This document shows positions 16,358-24,318 of a stretch of DNA of 64,000 bases, in pieces. Position numbers and translations under genes: made by a program. Source of the stretch: CAWULT01 sp963923455 (GTDB lineage Bacteria > Acidobacteriota > Vicinamibacteria > Vicinamibacterales > UBA2999); NCBI GenBank assembly GCA_963923455.1, contig CAWULT010000004.1:1-64000 (forward strand). Direction: 5' to 3'. Below the pieces are notes generated by a model. It worked only from the letters and a program-made list of their open reading frames with translations. It had not been told where the DNA came from and did no database searches. The stretch's first letter is position 1; each line of letters opens with the position of its first letter.

Positions 16358-17518
16358 CTAGTGGGGGAGGACTGGAAGGGGCGGCAGGCGCTTGACGACG
16401 AAGACCGTCAGGTCGTCGAGGAGCCGCCGCTGCTCCGTGTGTGTCTCGACGGCGGAGAAGAGTGCCCAGCCCATCTCCTTCGGCGTGGCCAGTTCGGGCG
16501 AAGCCATGACGGCTTGAACGCCCTCCTCGTCGAAGGGACGGCCGTGGCCGTCCTCGGCCTCCGTGACACCGTCGCTGTACATCAGCAGGACATCGTCGAG
16601 CGCGAGCTCGACGTGTCCCGCAACGTAGGTGGCGTCATCGAACAGACCGAGTGCCATGCCGCCGGCGCGGAGCCGTTCGTAGGCACCGGACGCGCGACGG
16701 AGCAGCGGAGGGTTCTGTCCGGCGTTGACGTAGGTCAGCCCGCCGGACGCCGGGTCGAAGACGGCGACGAAGACCGTGACGAAGCGGGATCGGGGCGTGT
16801 GCTTCAGAATCTGGACGTTGAGCCGTTGGACCAGTGCCGCGCCCTCGAGGCCCTCGTCGACGAGTGTCCGCATCATCGCCAGGAACAAAGCCATCAGCAG
16901 CGCCGCGGGGCTGCCCTTGCCCGCCACGTCGCCGAGGGCCAGGAGCACCCGCCCGTCCGGCAGTGGCAGGATGTCGTAGAAGTCGCCGCCCACCGTGTTC
17001 GCCGGGCGCGTCATGCCGAACGCCTCGAGGCCCGCGGTCTGGTACGTCGCCCGCGGGAGCATCGCCTGCTGGATCTGGCGCGCGATCTCCAGGTCGTTCT
17101 TCAGGGTCAAGCGGTCCGCCACCTCGAGCAGCACCAGCAGATTGAGCAGCAGGAACCCGCCGAGCAACCACAGTGTCCCCGGTGCGAACGCAGGGTGTGG
17201 GATCAGGAACAGGTGCACTTCGCGGAACAGTTCGATGAGGCCGACGAGCGTCGCAAGCAGCGCAATGGCGTAGATGGCGCGGCGCGCCGGGGACAGCCGC
17301 AGCGTGAAGGCCAGGAAGAACAGCCGTCCGTGCTCGAGCACTCGCCGGTGCCAGGGCAGCTTCCGCAGCGCATCACCGTCGATGTGGCGCGAGAACAACC
17401 GGTACGCCTCGGGCGTGTCCCGCGTGAACAGCCGCTCCAGCGCGGTCGGCGTGAGCCCTTCCGTGTAGGTGCTCAGAAAGCGGCCCGAGTCGGCGCGCGG
17501 CAGCGGTGGAACGCTCAT
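16358..17518 (-). CDS. Membrane-anchored SpoIIE-type protein phosphatase
   Basis: A 386-residue PP2C-family phosphatase. The N-terminal 80 residues are basic and helical, followed by two membrane helices at about residues 80-98 and 113-135, then a short signalling helix (NDLEIARQIQQAMLP) and a SpoIIE catalytic domain at about 160-380. The metal site is intact (VGGDFYDI, LGDVAGKG, YSDGVTEAED, DDLTVFV). It is the second such phosphatase in the window but lacks GAF domains. Its start is 14 bases downstream of the alpha-oxoamine synthase stop, so the two are probably cotranscribed; no promoter motif precedes it. The substrate, normally a phosphorylated STAS protein, is not encoded nearby. Confidence 0.87.
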   Translation of the reverse strand: MSVPPLPRADSGRFLSTYTEGLTPTALERLFTRDTPEAYRLFSRHIDGDALRKLPWHRRVLEHGRLFFLAFTLRLSPARRAIYAIALLATLVGLIELFREVHLFLIPHPAFAPGTLWLLGGFLLLNLLVLLEVADRLTLKNDLEIARQIQQAMLPRATYQTAGLEAFGMTRPANTVGGDFYDILPLPDGRVLLALGDVAGKGSPAALLMALFLAMMRTLVDEGLEGAALVQRLNVQILKHTPRSRFVTVFVAVFDPASGGLTYVNAGQNPPLLRRASGAYERLRAGGMALGLFDDATYVAGHVELALDDVLLMYSDGVTEAEDGHGRPFDEEGVQAVMASPELATPKEMGWALFSAVETHTEQRRLLDDLTVFVVKRLPPLPVLPH

Positions 17519-17531
17519 CGACGACGCGCCC

Positions 17532-18713
17532 TCACCGCAGGCCCAGCCGGGTTCCGATCGTTCCGAAGCACTCCAGCGCGAATGCGAGCTCCTCCCGCGT
17601 ATGGGTTGCCGTCACGATGGTGCGGACGCGCGCCTTGCCCTGCGGTACCGTGGGGAACGCGATACCTTGTGCGAAGACACCGGCCTCGAAGAGCCTCGCG
17701 GAGAGCGTCATCGCCAGTGCCGCATCGCCCACCATCACGGGCGTGATCGGGCTCTCGCTGTGTCCGGTGTCGAAGCCCAGCGCAGCCAGGCCCTCCTTGA
17801 AGAAGCGCGTGTTCTCCCAGAGCCGCTCGATCCGCTCTGGCTCCTGCTGCAGGACGTCGAGTGCTGCTATGCAGGCCGCCGCGACGCCGGGCGGGTGGGA
17901 CGTCGAGAACAGGAACGGCCGTGCGCGGTGGTACAGGAACTCGACGAGGCTGCGGGACCCGGCGACGTACCCTCCGAGAACGCCGACGGCCTTGGACAGC
18001 GTGCCGACCTGAACGTCGACGCGCCCGTGCAGGCCGAAATGGTCGACGGTTCCACGGCCCTGCCGGCCGAAGACGCCGCTCGCATGTGCGTCATCGACCA
18101 TCATGATGCAGCCGAACTCCTCGGCGAGGTCGCACAGCGCAGGCAGGGCACCCAGGTCGCCATCCATGCTGAACACGCCGTCGGTGATGAGCAGGGTGCG
18201 CTGCCCCCGAGGCCGCTCCTCGAGCAGGCGCCGGGCCGCCGCGACGTCGCGATGGGGAAACACCTTGATCGTCGCGCGGCTCAGACGGGCGCCGTCGATG
18301 ATGCTGGCGTGATTCAGCTCGTCGGAGACGATCAGGTCGTCACGCCCCAGGAGCGCCGCCACCGTGCCGGCGTTGGCGGTGAAGCCACTCTGGAACACGA
18401 CGGCGGCCTCGGTCTGCTTGAACTCGGCGAGGCGCCGCTCCAGCTCGAGGTGAATCGCCATGGTGCCGGCGATCGTGCGGACGGAGCCGGAGCCGACGCC
18501 GAGGGTACGGGTGGCCTCGAGCGCACGTTCCTGCAGCAGCGGGTGCGTGGTCAGGCCGAGGTAGTTGTTGGAAGACAGGTTGACCACCGATCGGTGGTCG
18601 ACCGACGCGTGCGGCCCCTGCGCGCCGTCGAGGACCCGCAGACGCTGATAGAGGCCCTGTTCGCGCAGGCCACTCAGGGCCTGCGCCAGGAAGTCGAGAG
18701 GGTCATGGCGCAT
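17532..18713 (-). CDS. Alpha-oxoamine synthase (glycine C-acetyltransferase / BioF-like)
   Basis: A 393-residue PLP enzyme that condenses an acyl-CoA with an amino acid. The most likely reaction is 2-amino-3-ketobutyrate CoA ligase (glycine C-acetyltransferase) or 8-amino-7-oxononanoate synthase; sequence alone does not separate them. Signatures are LSSNNYLGL near the N-terminus, GSGSVRTIAGT, the PLP-ring His in DELNHASIIDGARLS, DDAHASGVFG, and the Schiff-base Lys in GTLSKAVGVLGGY. Neither tdh nor other bio genes are adjacent, so context does not decide. ATG 18713 gives the usual N-terminal length; a minus-strand TATACT ends 14 bases upstream. Likely cotranscribed with the downstream phosphatase. 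Confidence 0.85.
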   Translation of the reverse strand: MRHDPLDFLAQALSGLREQGLYQRLRVLDGAQGPHASVDHRSVVNLSSNNYLGLTTHPLLQERALEATRTLGVGSGSVRTIAGTMAIHLELERRLAEFKQTEAAVVFQSGFTANAGTVAALLGRDDLIVSDELNHASIIDGARLSRATIKVFPHRDVAAARRLLEERPRGQRTLLITDGVFSMDGDLGALPALCDLAEEFGCIMMVDDAHASGVFGRQGRGTVDHFGLHGRVDVQVGTLSKAVGVLGGYVAGSRSLVEFLYHRARPFLFSTSHPPGVAAACIAALDVLQQEPERIERLWENTRFFKEGLAALGFDTGHSESPITPVMVGDAALAMTLSARLFEAGVFAQGIAFPTVPQGKARVRTIVTATHTREELAFALECFGTIGTRLGLR

Positions 18714-18727
18714 CGTCTGCCCGCGCC

Positions 18728-18733
18728 AGTATA
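18728..18733 (-). promoter_or_regulatory. Alpha-oxoamine synthase -10 element
   Basis: TATACT on the minus strand ends 14 bases before ATG 18713. It predicts a leader of about 7 bases. Confidence 0.45.
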
Positions 18734-18786
18734 CGCAACCGTGAGGCTGCCGGACGCGGGGCCGCACGGTGCGGCCGGCGGGCCCG

Positions 18787-20004
18787 TCAGCCTCTGTCCA
18801 GGTACCGACGGGTGAAGTCGCCGATCTCGGTGTAGATGCCCCGCAGCTCGTCCGGGCTGGCCAGGAACACGACGCGGAAGGAACCGCGCTCCGGCGCGAC
18901 GCCGAACCCGGACCCGTACACGCAGAGGATGCCGGTCTCGCGCAGCAGGGCCAGGATGTAGTCCTCGTCCGTTCTCCCGGGCGGCAGTGTCACCGACGGC
19001 ATGGCGTAGAAGGCCGCCTGAGGGGCGACGCACGACATGCCCGGGATCGCGTTCAGCATCTCGGTCGTGACGCGGGCACGCTCGGCCAGGGCCGCCTGGA
19101 ACGACTTCTGATGGGACCGGTCGCCGGTGAGGGCGGCTGTCACCGCATACTGCATCGGCCCAGGACTGCACAGCCGCCCGTCCGCCATCTTCCTGATGGC
19201 CGCAAGGGCGTCGTCGAGCCGAGGTGTCGCGCCGACGACCAGCCATCCGGTGCGCCAGCCGGGCGCGAGATAGGCCTTCGACAGGCTCGAGAACGAAATG
19301 ATCGGTGCGTCGAGGTCGAGGGTGCCGAGCAAGGGCACCGAGCCGTTGAAGCCCAGGTCCCCGTAGACCTCGTCGGCGAGGATCGTCAGGTCGTGCCGCT
19401 CGGCGACGTCGATGAGCGCCCGACGGACAGACGTGGGATAGACGGCGCCGGTCGGGTTGTTGGGGTCGATCACCACCATCACGCGCGTCCGGGGCGTGAC
19501 GAGGCTGCGCAGGTGATCGAGGTCGGGAAGCCAGTCGCGGGCCGGATCCGTCCTGTAGTAGAGAGGTTTGGCGCCGATCTTTGCGAGCACCGCCGTGTAG
19601 AGCGGGTAGGTCGGCGACGGCACCAACACTTCGTCACCCGGGTCGACCAGCGCGTTCAGCGCCAGATCGATGCCTTCGGACGTACCGGCCGTGATCACCA
19701 CGCGATCGGGCGAGACCGGGACTCCGCGGGCCGCGTAGTCGGCCGCGACGGCTTCCCGCGCCGGCAGAATTCCGGCCGACGGCAGATAGCCGTTGTGACC
19801 GTCGCGCATCGCCTTGGAGACCGTCTCGATCAGGTGGTCGGGCGTCTTGAAGCCGAAGGCAACCGGGTCTCCGATGTTCAGATACCGAACCTTGACGCCA
19901 CGAGCCTCGACGGCCTTCGCCTCAGCGACGATGTTCCGAATCGCGTAGGAGAACTGGTTGACCCTGGAGGCCACCGGCACGGATCGAGAACTCTTCGTGG
20001 GCAT
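18787..20004 (-). CDS. Class I aminotransferase (alanine aminotransferase AlaA-like)
   Basis: A 405-residue fold-type I PLP aminotransferase. The N-terminal YLNIGDPVAFGF, the PLP-phosphate loop AGTSEGIDLAL, DPNNPTGAVYP, ADEVYGDL and the catalytic Lys in SSLSKAYLAPGWR are all intact, as is the substrate-binding Arg region near FRVVFLASP. The FKTPDHL and SKAYLAPGWRTGW patterns are typical of the AlaA/AlaT group, which transfers amino groups between glutamate and pyruvate, but broader specificity is possible. The ATG at 20004 follows a minus-strand TAATAT by six bases with no Shine-Dalgarno. It is 73 bases upstream of the alpha-oxoamine synthase gene on the same strand. Confidence 0.88.
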   Translation of the reverse strand: MPTKSSRSVPVASRVNQFSYAIRNIVAEAKAVEARGVKVRYLNIGDPVAFGFKTPDHLIETVSKAMRDGHNGYLPSAGILPAREAVAADYAARGVPVSPDRVVITAGTSEGIDLALNALVDPGDEVLVPSPTYPLYTAVLAKIGAKPLYYRTDPARDWLPDLDHLRSLVTPRTRVMVVIDPNNPTGAVYPTSVRRALIDVAERHDLTILADEVYGDLGFNGSVPLLGTLDLDAPIISFSSLSKAYLAPGWRTGWLVVGATPRLDDALAAIRKMADGRLCSPGPMQYAVTAALTGDRSHQKSFQAALAERARVTTEMLNAIPGMSCVAPQAAFYAMPSVTLPPGRTDEDYILALLRETGILCVYGSGFGVAPERGSFRVVFLASPDELRGIYTEIGDFTRRYLDRG

Positions 20005-20010
20005 CAGTCC

Positions 20011-20016
20011 ATATTA
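20011..20016 (-). promoter_or_regulatory. Aminotransferase -10 element
   Basis: TAATAT on the minus strand ends six bases before ATG 20004, the spacing expected if transcription starts at or next to the start codon. Confidence 0.5.
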
Positions 20017-20141
20017 AAGGGCAAATGTCGATTTTGGGCAGTCCGATGCGTCCGCGGGATGCGTCGTCGCCGGGTTCGAGCGGCGCCCAGCCCACGGGGA
20101 GGGGCTCGCCGGCAGATCCTACATACTTCCGAGCCGATCAA

Positions 20142-20207
20142 TGTAAGGATTACACCTCCAGACCCTACTTAGGCTAAGCTCGAAAAGGTGACTGGTTGTA
20201 AGTGATT
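20142..20207 (+). promoter_or_regulatory. Paired TGTAAG-GATT motifs and palindrome in the VWA upstream region
   Basis: TGTAAGGATTACA at 20142-20154 is a perfect inverted repeat (TGTAA/TTACA). A second copy of the left half, TGTAAGTGATT, lies at 20197-20207, and CTTAGGCTAAG (20168-20178) is another small palindrome between them. They sit in an AT-rich intergenic block just upstream of the leader ORF and VWA gene. They could be binding sites for a repressor or activator; none is identified. Confidence 0.3.
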
Positions 20208-20228
20208 GATTCTGAAGGATCGGGAGTC

Positions 20229-20261
20229 ATGGCAAGGCTATTGATCATCCCACGGGCGTGA
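20229..20261 (+). CDS. Possible 10-codon leader peptide coupled to the VWA gene
   Basis: A tiny ORF starts at ATG 20229 (MARLLIIPRA) two bases after a GGGAG, the best ribosome binding site in this intergenic region, and ends with TGA at 20259-20261. That stop overlaps the GTG start of the VWA gene (20258-20260) in a GTGA arrangement, as in translationally coupled genes. The VWA GTG has no Shine-Dalgarno of its own. The ORF is short enough to be chance; it is listed because it may determine how the next gene is translated. Confidence 0.35.
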   Translation: MARLLIIPRA

Positions 20262-21229
20262 GACGACGTTCCGTCATCCGGGTTCTGCTGGCCACGGCGC
20301 TCGCCGAGATGGCCGGGCCGTCGCTCGGGGCGCAGGCCGGAGTGCCGATGCCGGCTCGGGAGTCGCAGCCGCTGTTCCGCTCCGGTGTCGAGGTCGTCAC
20401 CGTTTCAGTGGCTGTCCGGGACGGTCGCAACCGCGTCGTCCGCAATCTCCAGAAGTCCGACTTCGAAGTCCTGGACTCCGGCGCCCCCACTGCCATCCGC
20501 GACTTCTACTCCGGCGACTCGCCGATCAGCCTGGCGATCCTGCTCGACATCAGCGGCAGCATGGCGGTCGGCGGCAACATGACCCGCGCCCGTGAGGCCG
20601 TCAGCGTCGCCACGATGAACCTGCGCCCGCGGCAGGACGAGGTGGCGCTCTTCACGTTCGACTCGAAGCTGCGCGAGGTGATGGCCTTTACGGGAGACAT
20701 GAACCGGGTGTACGCACTGAACCTGGAAGGCACACCGTGGGGCGTGACCTCGCTCTACGATGCCATCGAGGCCACGGCCCGGAAGGTGTCGGAGCGCGCC
20801 AATCGCCACCGGGCACTGCTCGTGATCAGCGATGGTGTGGACACGGCCAGTCGGTTGACCGCGCCGCAGGTATCCGGCGTCGCTGCCTCCATCGACGTGC
20901 CGGTCTACCTGCTCACGGTCGTCAACCCCGTCGACCACCCGGACGGTGAGTTCGAGGTGCTCCGGGGTGCCGACAAGGCGGCAGGGAGCGCGTCGCTGGT
21001 CGACCTCGCGCAGTGGACCGGCGGGGACATCAGGTTTGCGAGCGTGCCGGCGCACACGGTCGCCGCCGTGCGGGACCTGTTCTCCGAGCTGCGGTTCCAG
21101 TACCTCATCACATTCGAGCCGGGCGCCCGTCCTGGGTGGCATCCGCTCGAGATTCGGACGCGGAAGAAGAGCCTTGTCGTGCATGCGCGAAGTGGGTACG
21201 TCACGGGCCCATCGCAAAGGGGAACGTAG
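20258..21229 (+). CDS. Secreted VWFA-domain protein
   Basis: A 323-residue exported protein of the VWFA-related type abundant in Acidobacteriota. A basic N-terminus and hydrophobic stretch (about residues 8-28, ending near LGAQA) form a signal peptide. A short beta-rich segment (about 40-85, TVSVAVRDGRNRVVRNLQKSDFEVLD) precedes the VWA domain at about 88-290. The metal-ion-dependent adhesion site DISGSM is intact near residue 98, with the conserved GVTSLYDAIEAT. The role is likely protein binding in the envelope. The GTG at 20258 overlaps the stop of a possible leader peptide. It is 44 bases upstream of the ompA-like gene on the same strand and may be cotranscribed. Confidence 0.85.
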   Translation: MRRRSVIRVLLATALAEMAGPSLGAQAGVPMPARESQPLFRSGVEVVTVSVAVRDGRNRVVRNLQKSDFEVLDSGAPTAIRDFYSGDSPISLAILLDISGSMAVGGNMTRAREAVSVATMNLRPRQDEVALFTFDSKLREVMAFTGDMNRVYALNLEGTPWGVTSLYDAIEATARKVSERANRHRALLVISDGVDTASRLTAPQVSGVAASIDVPVYLLTVVNPVDHPDGEFEVLRGADKAAGSASLVDLAQWTGGDIRFASVPAHTVAAVRDLFSELRFQYLITFEPGARPGWHPLEIRTRKKSLVVHARSGYVTGPSQRGT

Positions 21230-21273
21230 GGAATCGACCGGTTGGTCGTGAACGGAGACAGAGGAGAAACACC

Positions 21274-21960
21274 ATGCGAAAGAGTCTTTATGCAGCGTCG
21301 ATGCTTGCCCTGACCGTGGCGGTGGCCCCGGCTTGCGCAACGAAGAAGTTCGTCCGAACCGAGGTCGGCAACGTGAACTCGAAGGTCGACACGTTGAGCA
21401 CCTCGCTCGAGGAGACCCAGGAGCGCACCCGCCGCAACGAGGAGCGGATCGGCGTGGTCGATCAGAAAGCCGAGGCCGCGGGCCGGTCCGCGACCGATGC
21501 GCGCGGGGCGGCTGACGCGGCGGCGGCAGCGGCCCGCACGGTGAACGGCCGCGTCGACACCGTGGCGACCGAGGTGGCGGCCAACGCCGCGGCCGCGCGC
21601 AAGCTGGTGTTCGAGGTGACGCTCAGCGAGGACCAGGGCAACTTCAAGTTCGGCGGCGCCGAACTGCCGGATGCCGCGCGCGCGCGCCTCGACCAGGTGG
21701 TCGCACAGCTGAAGGGCGACTCGAAGAACGTCTTCATCGAGATCGAGGGCCACACCGACAACGTGGGCTCGAAAGAGATCAACCAGCAGCTGGGCCTCGA
21801 GCGCGCCGAGGCGGTGAAGCGGTACCTGTACGAGCAGCACCAGATCCCGCTGCACAAGATGAACGTGATCAGCTACGGCGAGGACAAGCCGGTCTCGCCG
21901 AACAACACCCGCGACGGCCGTGCGCAGAACCGCCGCGTGGTCGTCAAGGTTCTCTCGTAG
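21274..21960 (+). CDS. OmpA-family peptidoglycan-binding protein
   Basis: A 228-residue envelope protein. An N-terminal signal sequence ends at a Cys (AVAPACATKK), so it may be lipid-anchored although the lipobox is not ideal. Residues about 35-110 form an Ala-rich coiled coil with Lpp-like heptads. The OmpA C-terminal domain (about 120-228) has FKFGGAELPDAARARL, EIEGHTDNVGS and RAEAVKRYL and NRRVVVKV, the pattern that binds diaminopimelate in peptidoglycan. The start at 21274 is fixed by GAGGAG at 21261-21266. A 13-base-pair hairpin follows the stop. Confidence 0.9.
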   Translation: MRKSLYAASMLALTVAVAPACATKKFVRTEVGNVNSKVDTLSTSLEETQERTRRNEERIGVVDQKAEAAGRSATDARGAADAAAAAARTVNGRVDTVATEVAANAAAARKLVFEVTLSEDQGNFKFGGAELPDAARARLDQVVAQLKGDSKNVFIEIEGHTDNVGSKEINQQLGLERAEAVKRYLYEQHQIPLHKMNVISYGEDKPVSPNNTRDGRAQNRRVVVKVLS

Positions 21961-21972
21961 GGCATACAGTCA

Positions 21973-22005
21973 GGTCCGGCCGGGGACGCGTGCCCCGGCC
22001 GGACC
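21973..22005. terminator. Strong 13-bp hairpin after the OmpA-family gene
   Basis: A perfect 13-base-pair stem (21973-21985 with 21993-22005, GGTCCGG.../...CCGGACC) with a seven-base loop starts 12 bases after the ompA-like stop, between convergent genes. No T-tract follows on either strand. Confidence 0.65.
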
Positions 22006-22043
22006 GGCCCTGGCGGCGCCCGTCCGGCGACTTCGGCGTCGCC

Positions 22044-22703
22044 TCACCGCAGACGGCCCAGATCGATGACCGCCCGCCCCAGGTCCTTCCCGCGCTCGGT
22101 CACCAGCAGGTCGTAGACCCCTCTCGGGTCGATCGTCTCCCCATCGAACGATGCCATCAGCGTGGCGCCGAGCATCGGCGGCTGACGTGCGCCGCGCGAC
22201 AGCGGTGCGATCCCGCCCGACTGCACCGAGGGTGGCAGCACGTCGTCCGTTCTCGTTCCGAAGCGGGGGATGCGATCCTGGCTGACCGGCCGTATTCCAG
22301 GCCTCCCCTTCGCGACGAGCACGGCGTCGTACTCCGGCGCCAGCACGTAGGCGTTCAGCGGGTGGAACGTGAACTCGATTCGGAGGGTCACCTGCGTCGG
22401 CGAGGGTGACAGCAGTTCCAGAGCCTGGCGTTGACCGAACCGGTGATCGCCCTGCCGGGCCCGCTCCTCGGCCGCGAGTTCGACCCGCCGAAAGGGCGTG
22501 ATCACGTCGACGAAGTCGAGGGGCGGTCGCGACACCACGATGCGATAGGCCTGATGGAAGGCCCGGCGGTCGCCGTCGAACGCCGTGTGCCCGATGGCGA
22601 TGGCCTCCCGGATGGCCTCGTTGTCGAGCCGCTGCGTGTATGCGAGGCCGCTGGCCGCCGACAACCCGAGAGAGAGCGCGAGCATGAAGACCGGGGTGCG
22701 CAC
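22044..22703 (-). CDS. Secreted protein of unknown function
   Basis: A 219-residue protein with a signal peptide (about residues 1-20, MRTPVFMLALSLGLSAASG). The mature part has a helical start (NEAIREAIAIGHTAF), then a beta-rich region without recognisable catalytic motifs (RIVVSRPPLDFVDVITPFRRVEL, LRIEFTFHPLNAY). The GTG at 22701-22703 was chosen because a minus-strand TACGAT ends seven bases before it and because it begins a proper signal peptide; ATG 22685 is an alternative. It is downstream of the CHRD gene but separated from it by a strong terminator. I do not recognise the family. Confidence 0.6.
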   Translation of the reverse strand: MRTPVFMLALSLGLSAASGLAYTQRLDNEAIREAIAIGHTAFDGDRRAFHQAYRIVVSRPPLDFVDVITPFRRVELAAEERARQGDHRFGQRQALELLSPSPTQVTLRIEFTFHPLNAYVLAPEYDAVLVAKGRPGIRPVSQDRIPRFGTRTDDVLPPSVQSGGIAPLSRGARQPPMLGATLMASFDGETIDPRGVYDLLVTERGKDLGRAVIDLGRLR

Positions 22704-22710
22704 GCTCGCG

Positions 22711-22716
22711 ATCGTA
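22711..22716 (-). promoter_or_regulatory. -10 element of the secreted protein at 22044-22703
   Basis: TACGAT on the minus strand ends seven bases before the GTG start codon, with no Shine-Dalgarno. Confidence 0.4.
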
Positions 22717-22763
22717 GCGCGAGAGCGGGCGACGTGCCCGGCGGGAGATGACTGGCGGCGAGG

Positions 22764-22806
22764 AACGAGAAAACGTGTGCGCCGCGGCGGGGACGCGGCG
22801 CACACG
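22764..22806 (-). terminator. Intrinsic terminator of the CHRD gene
   Basis: A perfect 13-base-pair stem (22774-22786 with 22794-22806, seven-base loop) begins eight bases after the CHRD stop on the minus strand and is followed by TTTTCT. It is the only hairpin in the window with a proper T-tract. Confidence 0.8.
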
Positions 22807-22814
22807 CCCGGGCT

Positions 22815-23297
22815 CTACTGACGAACCGTCAGCTGCCCCCGGATCTCTCCAGCGGGAGACTGCGTGGAGTGGATGTTGACGTAGCTGTTGCCCCCGACGA
22901 CGGCCTGGATGGCGTCATCGACGGTGACAATGCCGATCTCGGGACGCGGGACGAAGGCTGCCTCGCCCACCCGGAAGGTGAGGGTCAGGTCGCCCGTTCG
23001 CCCGGGGGGAATCGGGAAGTTGAAGACGACGGGCCCCGCCACGCCCTTCGGCCCCACGTGGATGTGGCCCGCGGTGGTGCCCGTCGCGAAGTTGAAGAGA
23101 CGCAGGGACACCGCCATCTCCCGCGCCCCGGTGTCGACCGAAATCTCAGCCGTCCCGACCGCGCCCGACAGGAGCGCCGGCGTTTCCTCTCCGCTGCTCA
23201 GAATCGCTGTCAACGTGACCGTCTGCGCTGACGCCGACACTACTCCCATCAGCACGGCCATTAGCGCGAGCGTTCCCAGTACCAGACTTCGCTTCAT
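22815..23297 (-). CDS. Secreted CHRD-domain protein
   Basis: A 160-residue exported protein made of one CHRD domain, a beta-sandwich first named in chordin and found in bacterial secreted proteins of unclear role. The signal peptide ends near VVSASAQT (about residue 25). The CHRD hallmarks are the opening LTAILSSGEETPAL, the glycine and histidine block GTTAGHIHVGPKGVAGPVVF, and the closing YVNIHSTQSPAGEIRGQL. The ATG at 23297 is set by AGAGGAG seven bases upstream. It is a single-gene unit with its own terminator and lies divergent from the SDR gene. Confidence 0.9.
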   Translation of the reverse strand: MKRSLVLGTLALMAVLMGVVSASAQTVTLTAILSSGEETPALLSGAVGTAEISVDTGAREMAVSLRLFNFATGTTAGHIHVGPKGVAGPVVFNFPIPPGRTGDLTLTFRVGEAAFVPRPEIGIVTVDDAIQAVVGGNSYVNIHSTQSPAGEIRGQLTVRQ

Positions 23298-23538
23298 GCG
23301 ATCTCCTCTCGCAGCGACCCAGCCGCCGGCTGGCGGCGCCGCAGTCGAGGACAGCATGAAGCAGACCAGTCTGCCGGCCAATGGAATCAATGGCTTACGG
23401 CAACGCTCGCTCCAGTCCGCTTACGGCGCGCGAAAGGGGTTTTCCGGGCGCGGCCCATCCACGTACGGCATGGCCGCGGCACCGTCCCGCACTGCGAACC
23501 GCGCGGCCCCGCCGGCGGAACGGCGAGGACCTGAAGGG

Positions 23539-23544
23539 TATAGT
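23539..23544 (+). promoter_or_regulatory. SDR gene -10 element
   Basis: TATAGT ends six bases before ATG 23551 with no Shine-Dalgarno, consistent with a leaderless transcript. The rest of 23298-23538 has a small hairpin-prone stretch and nothing else recognisable. Confidence 0.5.
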
Positions 23545-23550
23545 GAGCGG

Positions 23551-24291
23551 ATGGAACTGCAGGGCCGGGTAGCCCTGATTGCCGGCGGCACACGGATCGG
23601 CGGCCCTGTGGCGCGGGAGCTGGCGCGGGGAGGCGCCCATGTGGCCGTGGTCTACCGTACGTCGCGGCTGGCCGCAGAGCGCACCGCCGAGGACGTACGC
23701 GCGCTCGGGTCCCGCGCCGTCGTGTTGCAGGCGGACCTGGCCACCATCGACGCCGGCGACCGGGTGGTGACCGAGGTGGTGGCGGCACTGGGCCGGCTCG
23801 ATGTGCTCGTCCACATGGCCTCCGTCTATCGGCAGCGGGCCTTCGACGTGCTGACGCCGGCCGACTGGGACGAGCAGATGGCCGTGGATCTCCGGTCGGC
23901 CTGGCTGTGTGCCCGGGCAGCCGTGCCGCACATGCGGCGGGTCGGCGGCGGCCGCATCGTCGTCTGCTCGGACTGGGTGGCACGCAGCGGGCGCCCGCGA
24001 TATCCGGGCTACCTCCACTACTACGTGGCCAAGGCAGGTGTCATGGCCCTGGCCGAGGCGCTGGCCCTCGAACTCGCGGCCGACGGCATTCTGGTCAACG
24101 CCGTGGCGCCCGGCCCGATCCTGCCCGGTGATTCGGCCACGGCCGAGTACGTCCAGGCCGTCGAACGCGAGACCCCTGTCGGGCGCTGGGGCGGCGGCGA
24201 AGAAGTGGCCAAGGTCATTGGCGCGCTCATCGCCAGCGACTTCGTCACCGGGGAGACGATTCGGGTCGATGGCGGACGCCACGTCCGCTGA
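23551..24291 (+). CDS. Short-chain dehydrogenase/reductase (FabG/FolM-like)
   Basis: A 246-residue NAD(P)-dependent oxidoreductase of the classical SDR family. The cofactor-binding GGTRIGGPVARELA replaces the usual TGxxxGxG in the manner of pteridine reductase and FolM-like enzymes; VYRTS after the second strand suggests NADPH. The catalytic Ser is in VVCSDW and the Tyr-Lys pair in YYVAKAGV. The C-terminus ends GETIRVDGGRHV as in FabG-like proteins. Substrate is unknown. ATG 23551 is preferred: it begins the first beta strand directly and a TATAGT lies six bases upstream. It is convergent with the S9 peptidase gene. Confidence 0.88.
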   Translation: MELQGRVALIAGGTRIGGPVARELARGGAHVAVVYRTSRLAAERTAEDVRALGSRAVVLQADLATIDAGDRVVTEVVAALGRLDVLVHMASVYRQRAFDVLTPADWDEQMAVDLRSAWLCARAAVPHMRRVGGGRIVVCSDWVARSGRPRYPGYLHYYVAKAGVMALAEALALELAADGILVNAVAPGPILPGDSATAEYVQAVERETPVGRWGGGEEVAKVIGALIASDFVTGETIRVDGGRHVR

Positions 24292-24318
24292 AGCCCCTGG
24301 GAACCAGGAGCAGCCGGC

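Noticed and set aside
22888..23550. Upstream extension of the SDR gene
   Set aside because: Antisense to the CHRD gene; the Rossmann fold starts directly at ATG 23551 behind a -10.
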